From Chrysogorgia sp. JL179-B06 (taxonomy: Eukaryota; Cnidaria; Anthozoa; Scleralcyonacea; Chrysogorgiidae), in assembly GCA_035772405.1 (NCBI GenBank), contig JAYKKM010000439.1, positions 5,583,501 through 5,647,500 of the forward strand: a stretch of DNA of 64,000 nt, in the 5' to 3' direction. The position numbers and the translations under genes were made by a program. Of this stretch, positions 33,801 through 46,475 are shown in pieces (the stretch's first letter is position 1; each line of letters opens with the position of its first letter). The notes beneath the pieces are model-generated. The model was not told where the DNA came from and did not search any database. It was given only the letters and a program-made list of their open reading frames with translations.

Positions 33801-33913
33801 GTAAGTTGATTTGTTTATGCGCAATACATTTCATATCAACTATTATTTTACAAGAAATAGACTTTACTGATACTGCCTTGGTGAAACGTTTACTTCGTTT
33901 ATGCCGAAACCTT

Positions 33914-33948
<35 letters not shown>

Positions 33949-34105
33949 CACAACAATAATATAATTTAACATTATATTGCTAAAATGAACAACTGGGCGT
34001 GTTATGAACAGTAGTGAAATAGAATGTATCATTCTTGCCAAAAATTCATGCAATTGCATTAACTCATATTTTTTTCGTTATTGAACGAAAATATTCATTT
34101 TTTAG

Positions 34106-34228
34106 ATATAAATGAATGTATCCCAGAAAAACATTCTTGTCACTCTGACGCTAATTGTACAAATACCAACGGGTCCTTTATATGCACGTGTAAAGAGGGT
34201 TTCACTGGCAATGGTGCAAATTGTGATG
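34106..34228 (+). CDS. EGF-like exon, copy 20
   Basis: Ser11/Asn36 followed by LINE fragment 4; third member of the copy 6/13 lineage, 3,529 bp after copy 13. Confidence 0.86.
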
Positions 34229-34383
34229 GTAAGTTGATTTGTTTATGCGCAATACATTTCATATTAACTATTATTTTACGAGAAATAGACTTTACTGATA
34301 CTGCCTTGGTGAAACGTTTGCTGCGTTTATGCCGAAACCCTGTAATAATAATAAAAAAATAAAAATAAAATAATAATAATAAT

Positions 34384-34545
34384 GTAAACTTCATTTTATT
34401 GATAATTATAATTAATTTACAATGATAAACCTCACTTTTACAGGTAGTTTACCAATGTCTACTTGAACTGATTTTATATTATAATAGCAGATTAGATGTT
34501 CATTAGTTCTGGGTTCTTCAATTCTTTGTCGCGTTTACAGAAAAC

Positions 34546-34550
<5 letters not shown>
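34384..34550 (-). mobile_element. LINE 3'-end fragment 4, between copies 20 and 21
   Basis: First subtype; one base shorter than fragments 1 and 2 in the AATTA run. Confidence 0.8.
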
Positions 34551-34583
<33 letters not shown>

Positions 34584-34753
34584 CACAACAATAATATAAT
34601 TTAACATTATATTGCTAAAATTAACAACTGGGCGTGTTATGGAAAATATTGTTTATAAGAATGCGAAATAGAATGTAACTTCCTTGCCACAAATTCATGC
34701 AATTGCATTATCTCATTTTTTTTCGTTGGTTAACGAAAATATTTATTTTTTAG

Positions 34754-34876
34754 ATATAAATGAATGTATCCCAGAAAAACATGCTTGTCACTCTGACGCT
34801 AATTGTACAAATACCAACGGGTCCTTTATATGCACGTGTAAAGAGGGTTTCACTGGCGATGGTGCAAATTGTGATG
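34754..34876 (+). CDS. EGF-like exon, copy 21
   Basis: Asp36. The intron behind it lacks about 40 bases (ACTGATACTG to CCGAAACC), giving the shortest uninserted spacing after copy 5 (407 bp). Confidence 0.86.
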
Positions 34877-34957
34877 GTAAGTTGATTTGTTTATGCGCAA
34901 TACATTTCATATCAACTATTATTTTACATGAAATAGACTTTGTAAAATAAAAATAAA

Positions 34958-34990
<33 letters not shown>

Positions 34991-35160
34991 CACAACAATA
35001 ATATAATTTAACATTATAGTGCTAAAATTAACAACTGGGCGTGTTAGGGACAATATTGTTTATAAGAATGCGAAATAGAATGTAACTTCCTTGCCACAAA
35101 TTCATGCAATTGCATTATCTCATTTTTTTTCGTTGGTTAACGAAAATATTTATTTTTTAG

Positions 35161-35283
35161 ATATAAATGAATGTATCCCAGAAAAACATGCTTGTCACTC
35201 TGATGCTAATTGTACAAATACCAACGGGTCCTTTATATGCACGTGTAAAGAGGGTTTCACTGGCGATGGTGCAAATTGTGATG
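35161..35283 (+). CDS. EGF-like exon, copy 22
   Basis: Asp36, GAT at Asp15; last of the long Asp36 run. Confidence 0.86.
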
Positions 35284-35607
35284 GTAAGTTGATTTGTTTA
35301 TGCGCAATACATTTCATATCAACTATTATTTTACAAGAAATAGACTTTACTGATACTGCCTTGGTGAAACGTTTACTCCGTTTATGCCGAAACCTTGTAA
35401 TAATAATAAAAATAAAAATAATAATAATAATAATAATCACAACAATAATATAATTTAACATTATATTGCTAAAATTAACAACTGCACGTGTTAGGGACAA
35501 TATTGTTTATAAGAATGCGAAATACAATGTAACTTCCTTGACACAAACAAATGCAATTGCATTATCTTATTTTCTTTCGTTGGTTAACGAAAATATTTAT
35601 TTTTTAG

Positions 35608-35730
35608 ATATAAATGAATGTATCCCAGAAAAACATGCTTGTCACTCTGACGCTAATTGTACAAATACCAACGGGTCCTTTATATGCACGTGTAAAGAGG
35701 GTTTCACTGGCAATGGTGCAAATTGTGATG
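35608..35730 (+). CDS. EGF-like exon, copy 23
   Basis: Consensus residues; near-duplicate of copy 15 and, like it, followed by a second-subtype LINE fragment. Confidence 0.86.
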
Positions 35731-35884
35731 GTAAGTTGATTTGTTTATGCGCAATACATTTCATATTAACTATTATTTTACAAGAAATAGACTTTACTGA
35801 TACTGCCTTGGTGAAACGTTTGCTGCGTTTATGCCGAAACCCTGTAATAATAATAAAAAATAAAAATAAAATAATAATAATAAT

Positions 35885-36052
35885 GTAAACTTCATTTTAT
35901 TGATAATTAATCATTAATTTACAATGATAAACCTCACTTTTACAGGTAGTTTACCAATGTCTACTTGAACTGATTTTATATTATAATAACAGATTAGATG
36001 TTCATTAGTTCTGGGTTATTCCATTCTTTGTCGCGTTTACAGAAAACATAGT
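35885..36052 (-). mobile_element. LINE 3'-end fragment 5, between copies 23 and 24
   Basis: Second subtype, near-identical to fragment 3, 3,935 bp away. It is the last such fragment; none occurs in copies 24-85. Confidence 0.8.
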
Positions 36053-36057
36053 AATAC

Positions 36058-36091
<34 letters not shown>

Positions 36092-36262
36092 CACATCAAT
36101 AATATAATTTAACATTTTATTGCTAAAATGAACAACTGCGCGTGTTAGGAACAGTATTGTTTATCAGAATGTGAAATAGAATGTATCATTCCTTGCACAA
36201 ACTCATGCAATTACATTAACTCACATTTTTTTCGTTATTGAACGAAAATATTTATTTTTTAG

Positions 36263-36385
36263 ATATAAATGAATGTATCCCAGAAAAACATTCTTGTCAC
36301 TCTGACGCTAATTGTACAAATACCAACGGGTCCTTTATATGCACGTGTAAAGAGGGTTTCACTGGCAATGGTGCAAATTGTGATG
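36263..36385 (+). CDS. EGF-like exon, copy 24
   Basis: Ser11. The intron behind it has the most expanded (AAT/ATG)n tract in the array up to this point (about 36506-36580), making the spacing 489 bp. Confidence 0.86.
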
Positions 36386-36498
36386 GTAAGTTGATTTGTT
36401 TATGCACAATACATTTCATATTAACTATTATTTTACAAGAAATAGACTTTACTGATACTGCCTTGGTGAAACGTTTACTTCGTTTATGCCGAAACCTT

Positions 36499-36541
<43 letters not shown>

Positions 36542-36751
36542 TAATAATAATGATAATAATAATAATAATAATAATAATAATCATAACAATAATATAATTC
36601 AACATTCTAATGCTAAAATGAACAACTGGGCGTGTTAGGGACAATATTGTTTATAAGAATGTGAAATAGAATGTAACTTCCTTGCCACAAACTCATGCAA
36701 TTGCATTATCTCATTTTTTTTCGTTGGTTAACGAAAATATTTATTTTTTAG

Positions 36752-36874
36752 ATATAAATGAATGTATCCCAGAAAAACATTCTTGTCACTCTGACGCTAA
36801 TTGTACAAATACCAACGGGTCCTTTATATGCACGTGTAAGGAGGGTTTCACTGGCAATGGTGCAAATTGTGATG
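36752..36874 (+). CDS. EGF-like exon, copy 25
   Basis: Ser11, silent AAG at Lys30. First unit of the block that is repeated from copy 55 on. Confidence 0.86.
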
Positions 36875-37184
36875 GTAAGTTGATTTGTTTATGCGCAATA
36901 CCTTTCATATTAACTATTGTTTTACAAGAAATATACTTTACTGATACTGCCTTGGTGAAACGTTTACTTCGTTTATGTCGAAACCTTGTAATAATAATAA
37001 AAATAATAATAATAATAATGATAATAATTACAACAATAATATAATTTAACATTTTATTGCTAAAATGAACAACTGGGCGTGTTAGGAACAGTAGTGAAAT
37101 AGAATGTATCATTCCTTGCCAAAAATTCATGCAATTGCATTAACTCATTTTTTTCGTTATTGAACGAATATATTTATTTTTTAG

Positions 37185-37307
37185 ATATAAATGAATGTAT
37201 CCCAGAAAAACATTCTTGTCACTCTGACGCTAATTGTACAAATACCAACGGGTCCTTTATATGCACGTGTAAAGAGGGTTTCACTGGCGATGGTGCAAAT
37301 TGTGATG
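37185..37307 (+). CDS. EGF-like exon, copy 26
   Basis: Ser11 with Asp36, a rare pair found again only in copy 56, its counterpart 13.5 kb away. Confidence 0.86.
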
Positions 37308-37420
37308 GTAAGTTGATTTGTTTATGCGCAATACATTTCATATCAACTATTATTTTACAAGAAATAGACTTTACTGATACTGCCTTGGTGAAACGTTTAC
37401 TTCGTTTATGCCGAATCCTT

Positions 37421-37470
<50 letters not shown>

Positions 37471-37644
37471 CATCACAACAATAATATAATGTAACATTCT
37501 AATGCTAAAATGAACAACTGGGCGTGTTAGGGACAATATTGTTTATCAGAATGTGAAATAGAATGTATCATTCCTTGCCACAAACTCATGCAATTGCATT
37601 AACTCACATTTTTTCGTTATTGAACGAAAATATTTATTTTTTAG

Positions 37645-37767
37645 ATATAAATGAATGTATCCCAGAAAAAGATTCTTGTCACTCTGACGCTAATTGTACA
37701 AATACCAACGGGTCCTTTATATGCACATGTAAAGAGGGTTTCACTGGCAATGGTGCAAATTGTGATG
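37645..37767 (+). CDS. EGF-like exon, copy 27
   Basis: Asp10 instead of His10 (unique), Ser11, silent ACA at Thr28. Confidence 0.86.
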
Positions 37768-38093
37768 GTAAGTTGATTTGTTTATGCACAATACATTTCA
37801 TATTAACTATTATTTTACAAAAAATAGACTTTACTGATACTGCCTTGGTGAAACGTTTACTTCGTTTATGTCGAAATTTTGTAATAATAATGAAAATAAT
37901 AATAATAATAATAATGATAATGACAACAATAATATAATTTAACATTTTATTGCTAAAATGAACAACTGGGCGTGTTAGGAACAGTATTGTTTATCAGAAT
38001 GTGAAATAGAATCTATCATTCCTTGCCACAAACTCATGCAATTGCATTAACTCACATTTTTTTCGTTATTGAACGAAAATATTTATTTTTTAG

Positions 38094-38216
38094 ATATAAA
38101 TGAATGTATCCCAGAAAAACATTCTTGTCACTCTGACGCTAATTGTACAAATACCAACGGGTCCTTTATATGCATGTGTAAGGAGGGTTTCACTGGCAAT
38201 GGTGCAAATTGTGCTG
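38094..38216 (+). CDS. EGF-like exon, copy 28
   Basis: Ser11, Met28 and Ala41 (ending NCA rather than NCD). Confidence 0.86.
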
Positions 38217-38537
38217 GTAAGTTGATTTGTTTATGCGCAATACATTTCATATTAACTATTATTTTACAAGAAATAGACTTTACTGATACTGGCTTGGTGA
38301 AACGTTTGCTTCGTTTATGCCGAAACCTTGTAATAATAATAAAAATAAAAATAATAATAATAATAATAATAATCACAACAATAATATAATTTAACATTAT
38401 ATTGCTAAAATTAACAACTGGGCGTGTTAGCGACAATATTGTTTATAAGAATGAAAATAGAATGTAGCTTCCTTGCCACAAACTCATGCAATTGCATTAT
38501 TTTTTTTCGTTGGTTAACGAAAATATTTATTTTTTAG

Positions 38538-38660
38538 ATATAAATGAATGTATCCCAGAAAAACATGCTTGTCACTCTGACGCTAATTGTACAAATACCA
38601 ACGGGTCCTTTATATGCATGTGCAAGGAGGGTTTCACTGGCAATGGTGCAAATTGTGATG
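38538..38660 (+). CDS. EGF-like exon, copy 29
   Basis: Met28, silent TGC at Cys29 and AAG at Lys30. The following intron has one extra base near 38761. Confidence 0.86.
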
Positions 38661-38988
38661 GTAAGTTGATTTGTTTATGCGCAATACATTTCATATTAAC
38701 TATTATTTTACAAGAAATAGACTTTACTGATACTGGCTTGGTGAAACGTTTGCTTCGTTTCATGCCGAAACCTTGTAATAATAATTAAAAAAAAAATAAT
38801 AATAATAATAATAATCACAACAATAATATAATTTAACATTATATTGCTAAAATAAACAACTGGGCGTGTTAGGAACAAGTATTGTTTATCAGAATGTGAA
38901 ATAGAATGTATCATTCCTTGCCACAAACTCATGCAATTGCATTAACTCACATTTTTTTCGTTATTGAACGAAAATATTTATTTTTTAG

Positions 38989-39111
38989 ATATAAATGAAT
39001 GTATACCTGAAAAACATGCTTGTCACTCTGACGCTAATTGTACAAATACCAACGGGTCCTTTATATGCACGTGTAAAGAGGGTTTCACCGGCAATGGTGC
39101 AAATTGTGATG
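38989..39111 (+). CDS. EGF-like exon, copy 30
   Basis: Consensus protein with the rare silent set ATA (Ile6), CCT (Pro7) and ACC (Thr34); the same set marks copy 60, 13,506 bp downstream. Confidence 0.86.
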
Positions 39112-39433
39112 GTAAGTTGATTTGTTTATGCGCAATACATTTCATATTAACTATTATTTTACAAGAAATAGACTCTACTGATACTGCCTTGGTGAAACGT
39201 TTACTTCGTTTATGTCGAAACCTTGTAATAATAATTAAAAAAAAAATAATAATAATAATAATCACAACAATAATATAATTTAACATTATATTGCTAAAAT
39301 AAACAACTGGGCGTGTTAGATGACAATATTATTTATAATAATGCGAAATAGAATGTATCTTCCTTGCCACAAACTCATGCAATTGCATTATCTTATTTTT
39401 TATCGTTGGTTAACGAAAATATTTATTTTTTAG

Positions 39434-39556
39434 ATATAAATGAATGTATCCCAGAAAAACATGCTTGTTACTCTGACGCTAATTGTACAAATACCAACGG
39501 GTCCTTTATATGCACGTGTAAAGAGGGTTTCACTGGCAATGGTGCAAATTGTGATG
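39434..39556 (+). CDS. EGF-like exon, copy 31
   Basis: Tyr13 instead of His13, shared only with copy 62. Confidence 0.86.
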
Positions 39557-39887
39557 GTAAGTTGATTTGTTTATGCGCAATACATTTCATATTAACTATT
39601 ATTTTACAAGAAATAGACTTTACTGATACTGCCTTGGTGAAACGTTTGCTTCGTTTATGCCGAAACCTTGTAATAATAATTAAAAATAAAAATAATAGTA
39701 ATAATAATAATAATAATCACAACAATAATATAATTTAACATTATATTGCTAAAATTAACAACTGGGCATGTTAGGGACAATATTGTTTATAAGAATGCAA
39801 AATAGAATGTAACTTCCTTGCCTGAAACTCATGCAATTGCATTATCTCATTATTTTTCGTTGGTTAACGAACATATTTATTTTTTAG

Positions 39888-40010
39888 ATATAAATGAATG
39901 TATCCCAGAAAAACATGCTTGTCACTCTGACGCTAATTGTACAAATACCAACGGGTCCTTTATATGCACGTGTAAAGAGGGTTTCACTGGCAATGGTGGA
40001 AATTGTGATG
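39888..40010 (+). CDS. EGF-like exon, copy 32
   Basis: Gly38. The upstream intron has AACGAACATATTT, a mark of the fourth pentamer position. Confidence 0.86.
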
Positions 40011-40334
40011 GTAAGTTGATTTGTTTATGCGCAATACATTTCATATTAACTATTATTTTACAAGAAATAGACTTTACTGATATTGCCTTGGTGAAACGTT
40101 TGCTTCGTTCCTGCCGAAAACTTGTAATAATAATTAAAAAAAAATAATAATAATAATAATAATCACAACAATAATATAATTTAACATTATATTGCTAAAA
40201 TAAACAACTGGGCGTGTTAGATGACAATATTGTTTATAATAATGCGAAATAGAATATAACTTCCTTGCCACAAACTCATGCAATTGCATTATCTCATTTG
40301 TTTTCGTTGGTTAACGAAAATATTTATTTTTTAG

Positions 40335-40457
40335 ATATAAATGAATGCATGCCAGACAAACATGCTTGTCACTCTGACGCTAATTGTACAAATACCAAGG
40401 GGTCCTTTATATGCACGTGTAAAGAGGGTTTCACTGGCAATGGTGCAAATTGTGATG
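40335..40457 (+). CDS. EGF-like exon, copy 33
   Basis: Met6, Asp8 and Lys22 (CMPDKHAC, NTKGSF), the most divergent protein type; marks the fifth pentamer position elsewhere. Confidence 0.86.
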
Positions 40458-40786
40458 GTAAGTTGATTTGTTTATGCGCAATACATTTCATATTAACTAT
40501 TATTTTACAAGAAATAGACTCTACTGATACTGCCTTGGTGAAACGTTTACTTCGTTTATGTCGAAACCTTGGAATAATAATTAAAAAAAAAAAAAATAAT
40601 AATAATAATAATAATCACAACAATAATATAATTTAACATTTTATTGCTAAAATGAATAACTAGGCGTGTTAGGAACAGTATTGTTTATCAGAATGTGAAA
40701 TAGAATGTATCATTCCTAGCCAGAAACTTATGCAACTGCATTAACTCACATTTTTTCGTTATTGAACGAAAATATTTATTTTTTTG

Positions 40787-40909
40787 ATATAAATGAATGT
40801 ATCCCAGAAAAACATTCTTGTCACTCTGACGCTAATTGTACAAATACCAACGGGTCCTTTATATGCACGTGTAAAGAGGGTTTCACTGGCAATGGTGCAA
40901 ATTGTGATG
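40787..40909 (+). pseudogene. EGF-like exon, copy 34, acceptor site lost
   Basis: The exon is intact (Ser11), but the acceptor dinucleotide at 40785-40786 is TG where 83 other copies have AG. Skipping it would keep the frame because the exon is 123 bp with matching phases. A cryptic AG is not evident in the T-rich tract. Confidence 0.72.
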
Positions 40910-41239
40910 GTAAGTTGATTTGTTTATGCGCAATACATTTCATATTAACTATTATTTTACAAGAAATAGACTTTACTGATACTGCCTTGGTGAAACGTTT
41001 GCTTCGTTCATGCCGAAACCTTGTAATAATAATAAAAATAAAAATAATAATAATAATAATAATAATAATCACAACAATAATATAATTTAACATTATATTG
41101 CTAAAATTAACAACTGGGCGTGTTAGGGACAATATTGTTTATAAGAATGAAAAATAGAATGTAGCTTCCTTGCCACAAACTCATGCAATTGCATTATCTC
41201 ATTTTTTTTCGTTGGTTAACGAAAATATTTATTTTTTAG

Positions 41240-41362
41240 ATATAAATGAATGTATCCCAGAAAAACATGCTTGTCACTCTGACGCTAATTGTACAAATAC
41301 CAACGGGTCCTTTATATGCACGTGCAAAGAGGGTTTCACTGGCAATGGTGCAAATTGTGATG
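41240..41362 (+). CDS. EGF-like exon, copy 35
   Basis: Consensus protein, silent TGC at Cys29. Confidence 0.86.
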
Positions 41363-41479
41363 GTAAGTTGATTTGTTTATGCGCAATACATTTCATATTA
41401 ACTATTATTTTACAAGAAATAGACTTTACTGATACTGCCTTGGTGAAACGTTTGCTTCGTTTATGCCGAAACCTTGTAA

Positions 41480-41510
<31 letters not shown>

Positions 41511-41684
41511 AATCACAACAATAATATAATTTAACATTATATTGCTAAAATAAACAACTGGGCGTGTTAGATGACAATATTGTTTATAATAATGCGAAAT
41601 AGAATGTAACTTCCTTGCCACAAACTCATGCAATTGCATTATCTCATTTTTTTTCGTTGGTTAACGAAAATATTTATTTTTTAG

Positions 41685-41807
41685 ATATAAATGAATGTAT
41701 CCCAGAAAAACATGCTTGTCACTCTGACGCTAATTGTACAAATACCAACGGGTCCTTTATATGCACGTGTAAAGAGGGTTTCACTGGCAATGGTGCAAAT
41801 TGTGATG
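41685..41807 (+). CDS. EGF-like exon, copy 36
   Basis: Exact consensus. Confidence 0.86.
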
Positions 41808-42137
41808 GTAAGTTGATTTGTTTATGCGCAATACATTTCATATTAACTATTATTTTACAAGAAATAGACTCTACTGATAATGCCTTGGTGAAACGTTTAC
41901 TTCGTTTATGTCGAAACCTTGTAATAATAATTAAAATAAATAATAATAATAATAATGATAATAATCACAACAATAATATAATTTAACATTTTATTGCTAA
42001 AATGAACAACTGGGCGTGTTAGGAACTGTATTGTTTATCAGAATGTGAAATAGAATGTATCATTCCTTGCCACAAACTCATGCAATTGCATTAACTCACA
42101 TTTTTTTCGTTATTGAACGAAAATATTTATTTTTTAG

Positions 42138-42260
42138 ATATAAATGAATGTATCCCAGAAAAACATTCTTGTCACTCTGACGCTAATTGTACAAATACCA
42201 ACGGGTCCTTTATATGCACGTGTAAAGAGGGTTTCACTGGCAATGGTGCAAATTGTGGTG
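42138..42260 (+). CDS. EGF-like exon, copy 37 (pentamer 1, position 1)
   Basis: Ser11 and Gly41 (NCG); opens the first complete 2,257-bp pentamer. Confidence 0.86.
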
Positions 42261-42591
42261 GTAAGTTGATTTGTTTATGCGCAATACATTTGATATTAAC
42301 TATTATTTTACAAGAAATAGACTTTACTGATACTGCCTTGGTGAAACGTTTGCTTCGTTTATGCCGAAACCTTGTAATAATAATAAATATAAAAATAATA
42401 ATAATAATAATAATAATAATCACAATAATAATATAATTTAACATTATATTGCCAAAATTAACAACTGGGCGTGTTAGATGACAATATTGTTTATAAGAAT
42501 GCAAAATAGAATGTAACTTCCTTGCCAGAAACTCATGCAATTGCATTATCTTATTTTTTTTCGTTGGTTAACGAAAATATTTATTTTTTAG

Positions 42592-42714
42592 ATATAAATG
42601 AATGTATCCCAGAAAAACATGCTTGTCACTCTGACGCTAATTGTACAAATACCAACGGGTCCTTTATATGCACGTGTAAAGAGGGTTTCACTGGCAATGG
42701 TGGAAATTGTGATG
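42592..42714 (+). CDS. EGF-like exon, copy 38 (pentamer 1, position 2)
   Basis: Gly38; the intron has GATAATGG and TTATTCCGAAACC, shared with copy 43. Confidence 0.86.
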
Positions 42715-43033
42715 GTAAGTTGATTTGTTTATGCGCAATACCTTTCATATTAACTATTATTTTACAAGAAATAGACTTTATTGATAATGGCTTGGTGAAA
42801 CGTTTGCTTCGTTTATTCCGAAACCTTGTAACAATAATAAAAATAATAATAATAATAATAATCACAACAATAATATAATTTAACATTATATTGCTAAAAT
42901 AAACAACTGGGCGTGTTAGATGACAATATTATTTATAATAATGCGAAATAGAATGTATCTTCCTTGCCACAAACTCATGCAATTGCATTATCTTATTTTT
43001 TTTCGTTGGTTAACGAAAATATTTATTTTTTAG

Positions 43034-43156
43034 ATATAAATGAATGTATCCCAGAAAAACATGCTTGTCACTCTGACGCTAATTGTACAAATACCAACGG
43101 GTCCTTTATATGCACGTGTAAAGAGGGTTTCACTGGCAATGGTGCAAATTGTGATG
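43034..43156 (+). CDS. EGF-like exon, copy 39 (pentamer 1, position 3)
   Basis: Consensus protein; intron tract contains TAATAGTAATAATA and ends ATATTCACAA. Confidence 0.86.
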
Positions 43157-43489
43157 GTAAGTTGATTTGTTTATGCGCAATACATTTCATATTAACTATT
43201 ATTTTACAAGAAATAGACTTTACTGATACTGCCTTGGTGAAACGTTTGCTTCGTTTATGCCGAAACCTTGTAATAATAATAAAAATAAAAATAATAGTAA
43301 TAATAATAATAATAATATTCACAACAATAATATAATTTAACATTATATTGCTAAAATTAACAACTGGGCATGTTAGGGACAATATTGTTTATAAGAATGC
43401 AAAATAGAATGTAACTTCCTTGCCAGAAACTCATGCAATTGCATTATCTCATTTTTTTTCGTTGGTTAACGAACATATTTATTTTTTAG

Positions 43490-43612
43490 ATATAAATGAA
43501 TGTATCCCAGAAAAACATGCTTGTCACTCTGACGCTAATTGTACAAATACCAACGGGTCCTTTATATGCACGTGTAAAGAGGGTTTCACTGGCAATGGTG
43601 GAAATTGTGATG
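43490..43612 (+). CDS. EGF-like exon, copy 40 (pentamer 1, position 4)
   Basis: Gly38 with the AACGAACATATTT upstream intron. Confidence 0.86.
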
Positions 43613-43939
43613 GTAAGTTGATTTGTTTATGCGCAATACATTTCATATTAACTATTATTTTACAAGAAATAGACTTTACTGATACTGCCTTGGTGAAACG
43701 TTTGCTTCGTTCATGCCGAAACCTTGTAATAATAATTAAAAAAAAATAATAATAATAATAATAATAATCACAACAATAATATAATTTAACATTATATTGC
43801 TAAAATAAACAACTGGGCGTGTTAGATGACAATATTGTTTATAATAATGCGAAATAGAATATAACTTCCTTGCCACAAACTCATGCAATTGCATTATCTC
43901 ATTTTTTTTCGTTGGTTAACGAAAATATTTATTTTTTAG

Positions 43940-44062
43940 ATATAAATGAATGCATGCCAGACAAACATGCTTGTCACTCTGACGCTAATTGTACAAATAC
44001 CAAGGGGTCCTTTATATGCACGTGTAAAGAGGGTTTCACTGGCAATGGTGCAAATTGTGATG
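43940..44062 (+). CDS. EGF-like exon, copy 41 (pentamer 1, position 5)
   Basis: Met6/Asp8/Lys22. Confidence 0.86.
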
Positions 44063-44188
44063 GTAAGTTGATTTGTTTATGCGCAATACATTTCATATTA
44101 ACTATTATTTTACAAGAAATAGACTCTACTGATAATGCCTTGGTGAAACGTTTACTTCGTTTATGTCGAAACCTTGTAATAATAATAA

Positions 44189-44219
<31 letters not shown>

Positions 44220-44394
44220 AATCACAACAATAATATAATTTAACATTTTATTGCTAAAATGAACAACTGGGCGTGTTAGGAACTGTATTGTTTATCAGAA
44301 TGTGAAATAGAATGTATCATTCCTTGCCACAAACTCATGCAATTGCATTAACTCACATTTTTTTCGTTATTGAACGAAAATATTTATTTTTTAG

Positions 44395-44517
44395 ATATAA
44401 ATGAATGTATCCCAGAAAAACATTCTTGTCACTCTGACGCTAATTGTACAAATACCAACGGGTCCTTTATATGCACGTGTAAAGAGGGTTTCACTGGCAA
44501 TGGTGCAAATTGTGGTG
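44395..44517 (+). CDS. EGF-like exon, copy 42 (pentamer 2, position 1)
   Basis: Ser11/Gly41, matching copy 37. Confidence 0.86.
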
Positions 44518-44844
44518 GTAAGTTGATTTGTTTATGCGCAATACATTTGATATTAACTATTATTTTACAAGAAATAGACTTTACTGATACTGCCTTGGTG
44601 AAACGTTTGCTTCGTTTATGCCGAAACCTTGTAATAATAATAAATATAAAAATAATAATAATAATAATAATAATAATCACAATAATATAATTTAACATTA
44701 TATTGCCAAAATTAACAACTGGGCGTGTTAGGGACAATATTGTTTATAAGAATGCAAAATAGAATGTAACTTCCTTGCCAGAAACTCATGCAATTGCATT
44801 ATCTTATTTTTTTTCGTTGGTTAACGAAAATATTTATTTTTTAG

Positions 44845-44967
44845 ATATAAATGAATGTATCCCAGAAAAACATGCTTGTCACTCTGACGCTAATTGTACA
44901 AATACCAACGGGTCCTTTATATGCACGTGTAAAGAGGGTTTCACTGGCAATGGTGGAAATTGTGATG
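44845..44967 (+). CDS. EGF-like exon, copy 43 (pentamer 2, position 2)
   Basis: Gly38, matching copy 38 in exon and intron. Confidence 0.86.
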
Positions 44968-45289
44968 GTAAGTTGATTTGTTTATGCGCAATACCTTTCA
45001 TATTAACTATTATTTTACAAGAAATAGACTTTATTGATAATGGCTTGGTGAAACGTTTGCTTCGTTTATTCCGAAACCTTGTAACAATAATAAAAATAAT
45101 AATAATAATAATAATAATCACAACAATAATATAATTTAACATTATATTGCTAAAATAAACAACTGGGCGTGTTAGATGACAATATTATTTATAATAATGC
45201 GAAATAGAATGTATCTTCCTTGCCACAAACTCATGCAATTGCATTATCTTATTTTTTTTCGTTGGTTAACGAAAATATTTATTTTTTAG

Positions 45290-45412
45290 ATATAAATGAA
45301 TGTATCCCAGAAAAACATGCTTGTCACTCTGACGCTAATTGTACAAATACCAACGGGTCCTTTATATGCACGTGTAAAGAGGGTTTCACTGGCAATGGTG
45401 CAAATTGTGATG
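45290..45412 (+). CDS. EGF-like exon, copy 44 (pentamer 2, position 3)
   Basis: Consensus protein, matching copy 39. Confidence 0.86.
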
Positions 45413-45745
45413 GTAAGTTGATTTGTTTATGCGCAATACATTTCATATTAACTATTATTTTACAAGAAATAGACTTTACTGATACTGCCTTGGTGAAACG
45501 TTTGCTTCGTTTATGCCGAAACCTTGTAATAATAATAAAAATAAAAATAATAGTAATAATAATAATAATAATATTCACAACAATAATATAATTTAACATT
45601 ATATTGCTAAAATTAACAACTGGGCATGTTAGGGACAATATTGTTTATAAGAATGCAAAATAGAATGTAACTTCCTTGCCAGAAACTCATGCAATTGCAT
45701 TATCTCATTTTTTTTCGTTGGTTAACGAACATATTTATTTTTTAG

Positions 45746-45868
45746 ATATAAATGAATGTATCCCAGAAAAACATGCTTGTCACTCTGACGCTAATTGTAC
45801 AAATACCAACGGGTCCTTTATATGCACGTGTAAAGAGGGTTTCACTGGCAATGGTGGAAATTGTGATG
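45746..45868 (+). CDS. EGF-like exon, copy 45 (pentamer 2, position 4)
   Basis: Gly38; the intron differs from copy 40 (ACTGGCTTGG instead of ACTGCCTTGG). Confidence 0.86.
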
Positions 45869-46195
45869 GTAAGTTGATTTGTTTATGCGCAATACATTTC
45901 ATATTAACTATTATTTTACAAGAAATAGACTTTACTGATACTGGCTTGGTGAAACGTTTGCTTCGTTTATGCCGAAACCTTGTAATAATAATAAAAAAAA
46001 AATAATAATAATAATAATAATAATCACAACAATAATATAATTTAACATTATATTGCTAAAATAAACAACTGGGCGTGTTAGATGACAATATTGTTTATAA
46101 TAATGCGAAATAGAATATAACTTCCTTGCCACAAACTCATGCAATTGCATTATCTCATTTTTTTTCGTTGGTTAACGAAAATATTTATTTTTTAG

Positions 46196-46318
46196 ATATA
46201 AATGAATGCATGCCAGACAAACATGCTTGTCACTCTGACGCTAATTGTACAAATACCAAGGGGTCCTTTATATGCACGTGTAAAGAGGGTTTCACTGGCA
46301 ATGGTGCAAATTGTGATG
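46196..46318 (+). CDS. EGF-like exon, copy 46 (pentamer 2, position 5)
   Basis: Met6/Asp8/Lys22. Confidence 0.86.
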
Positions 46319-46444
46319 GTAAGTTGATTTGTTTATGCGCAATACATTTCATATTAACTATTATTTTACAAGAAATAGACTCTACTGATACTGCCTTGGT
46401 GAAACGTTTACTTCGTTTATGTCGAAACCTTGTAATAATAATAA

Positions 46445-46475
<31 letters not shown>

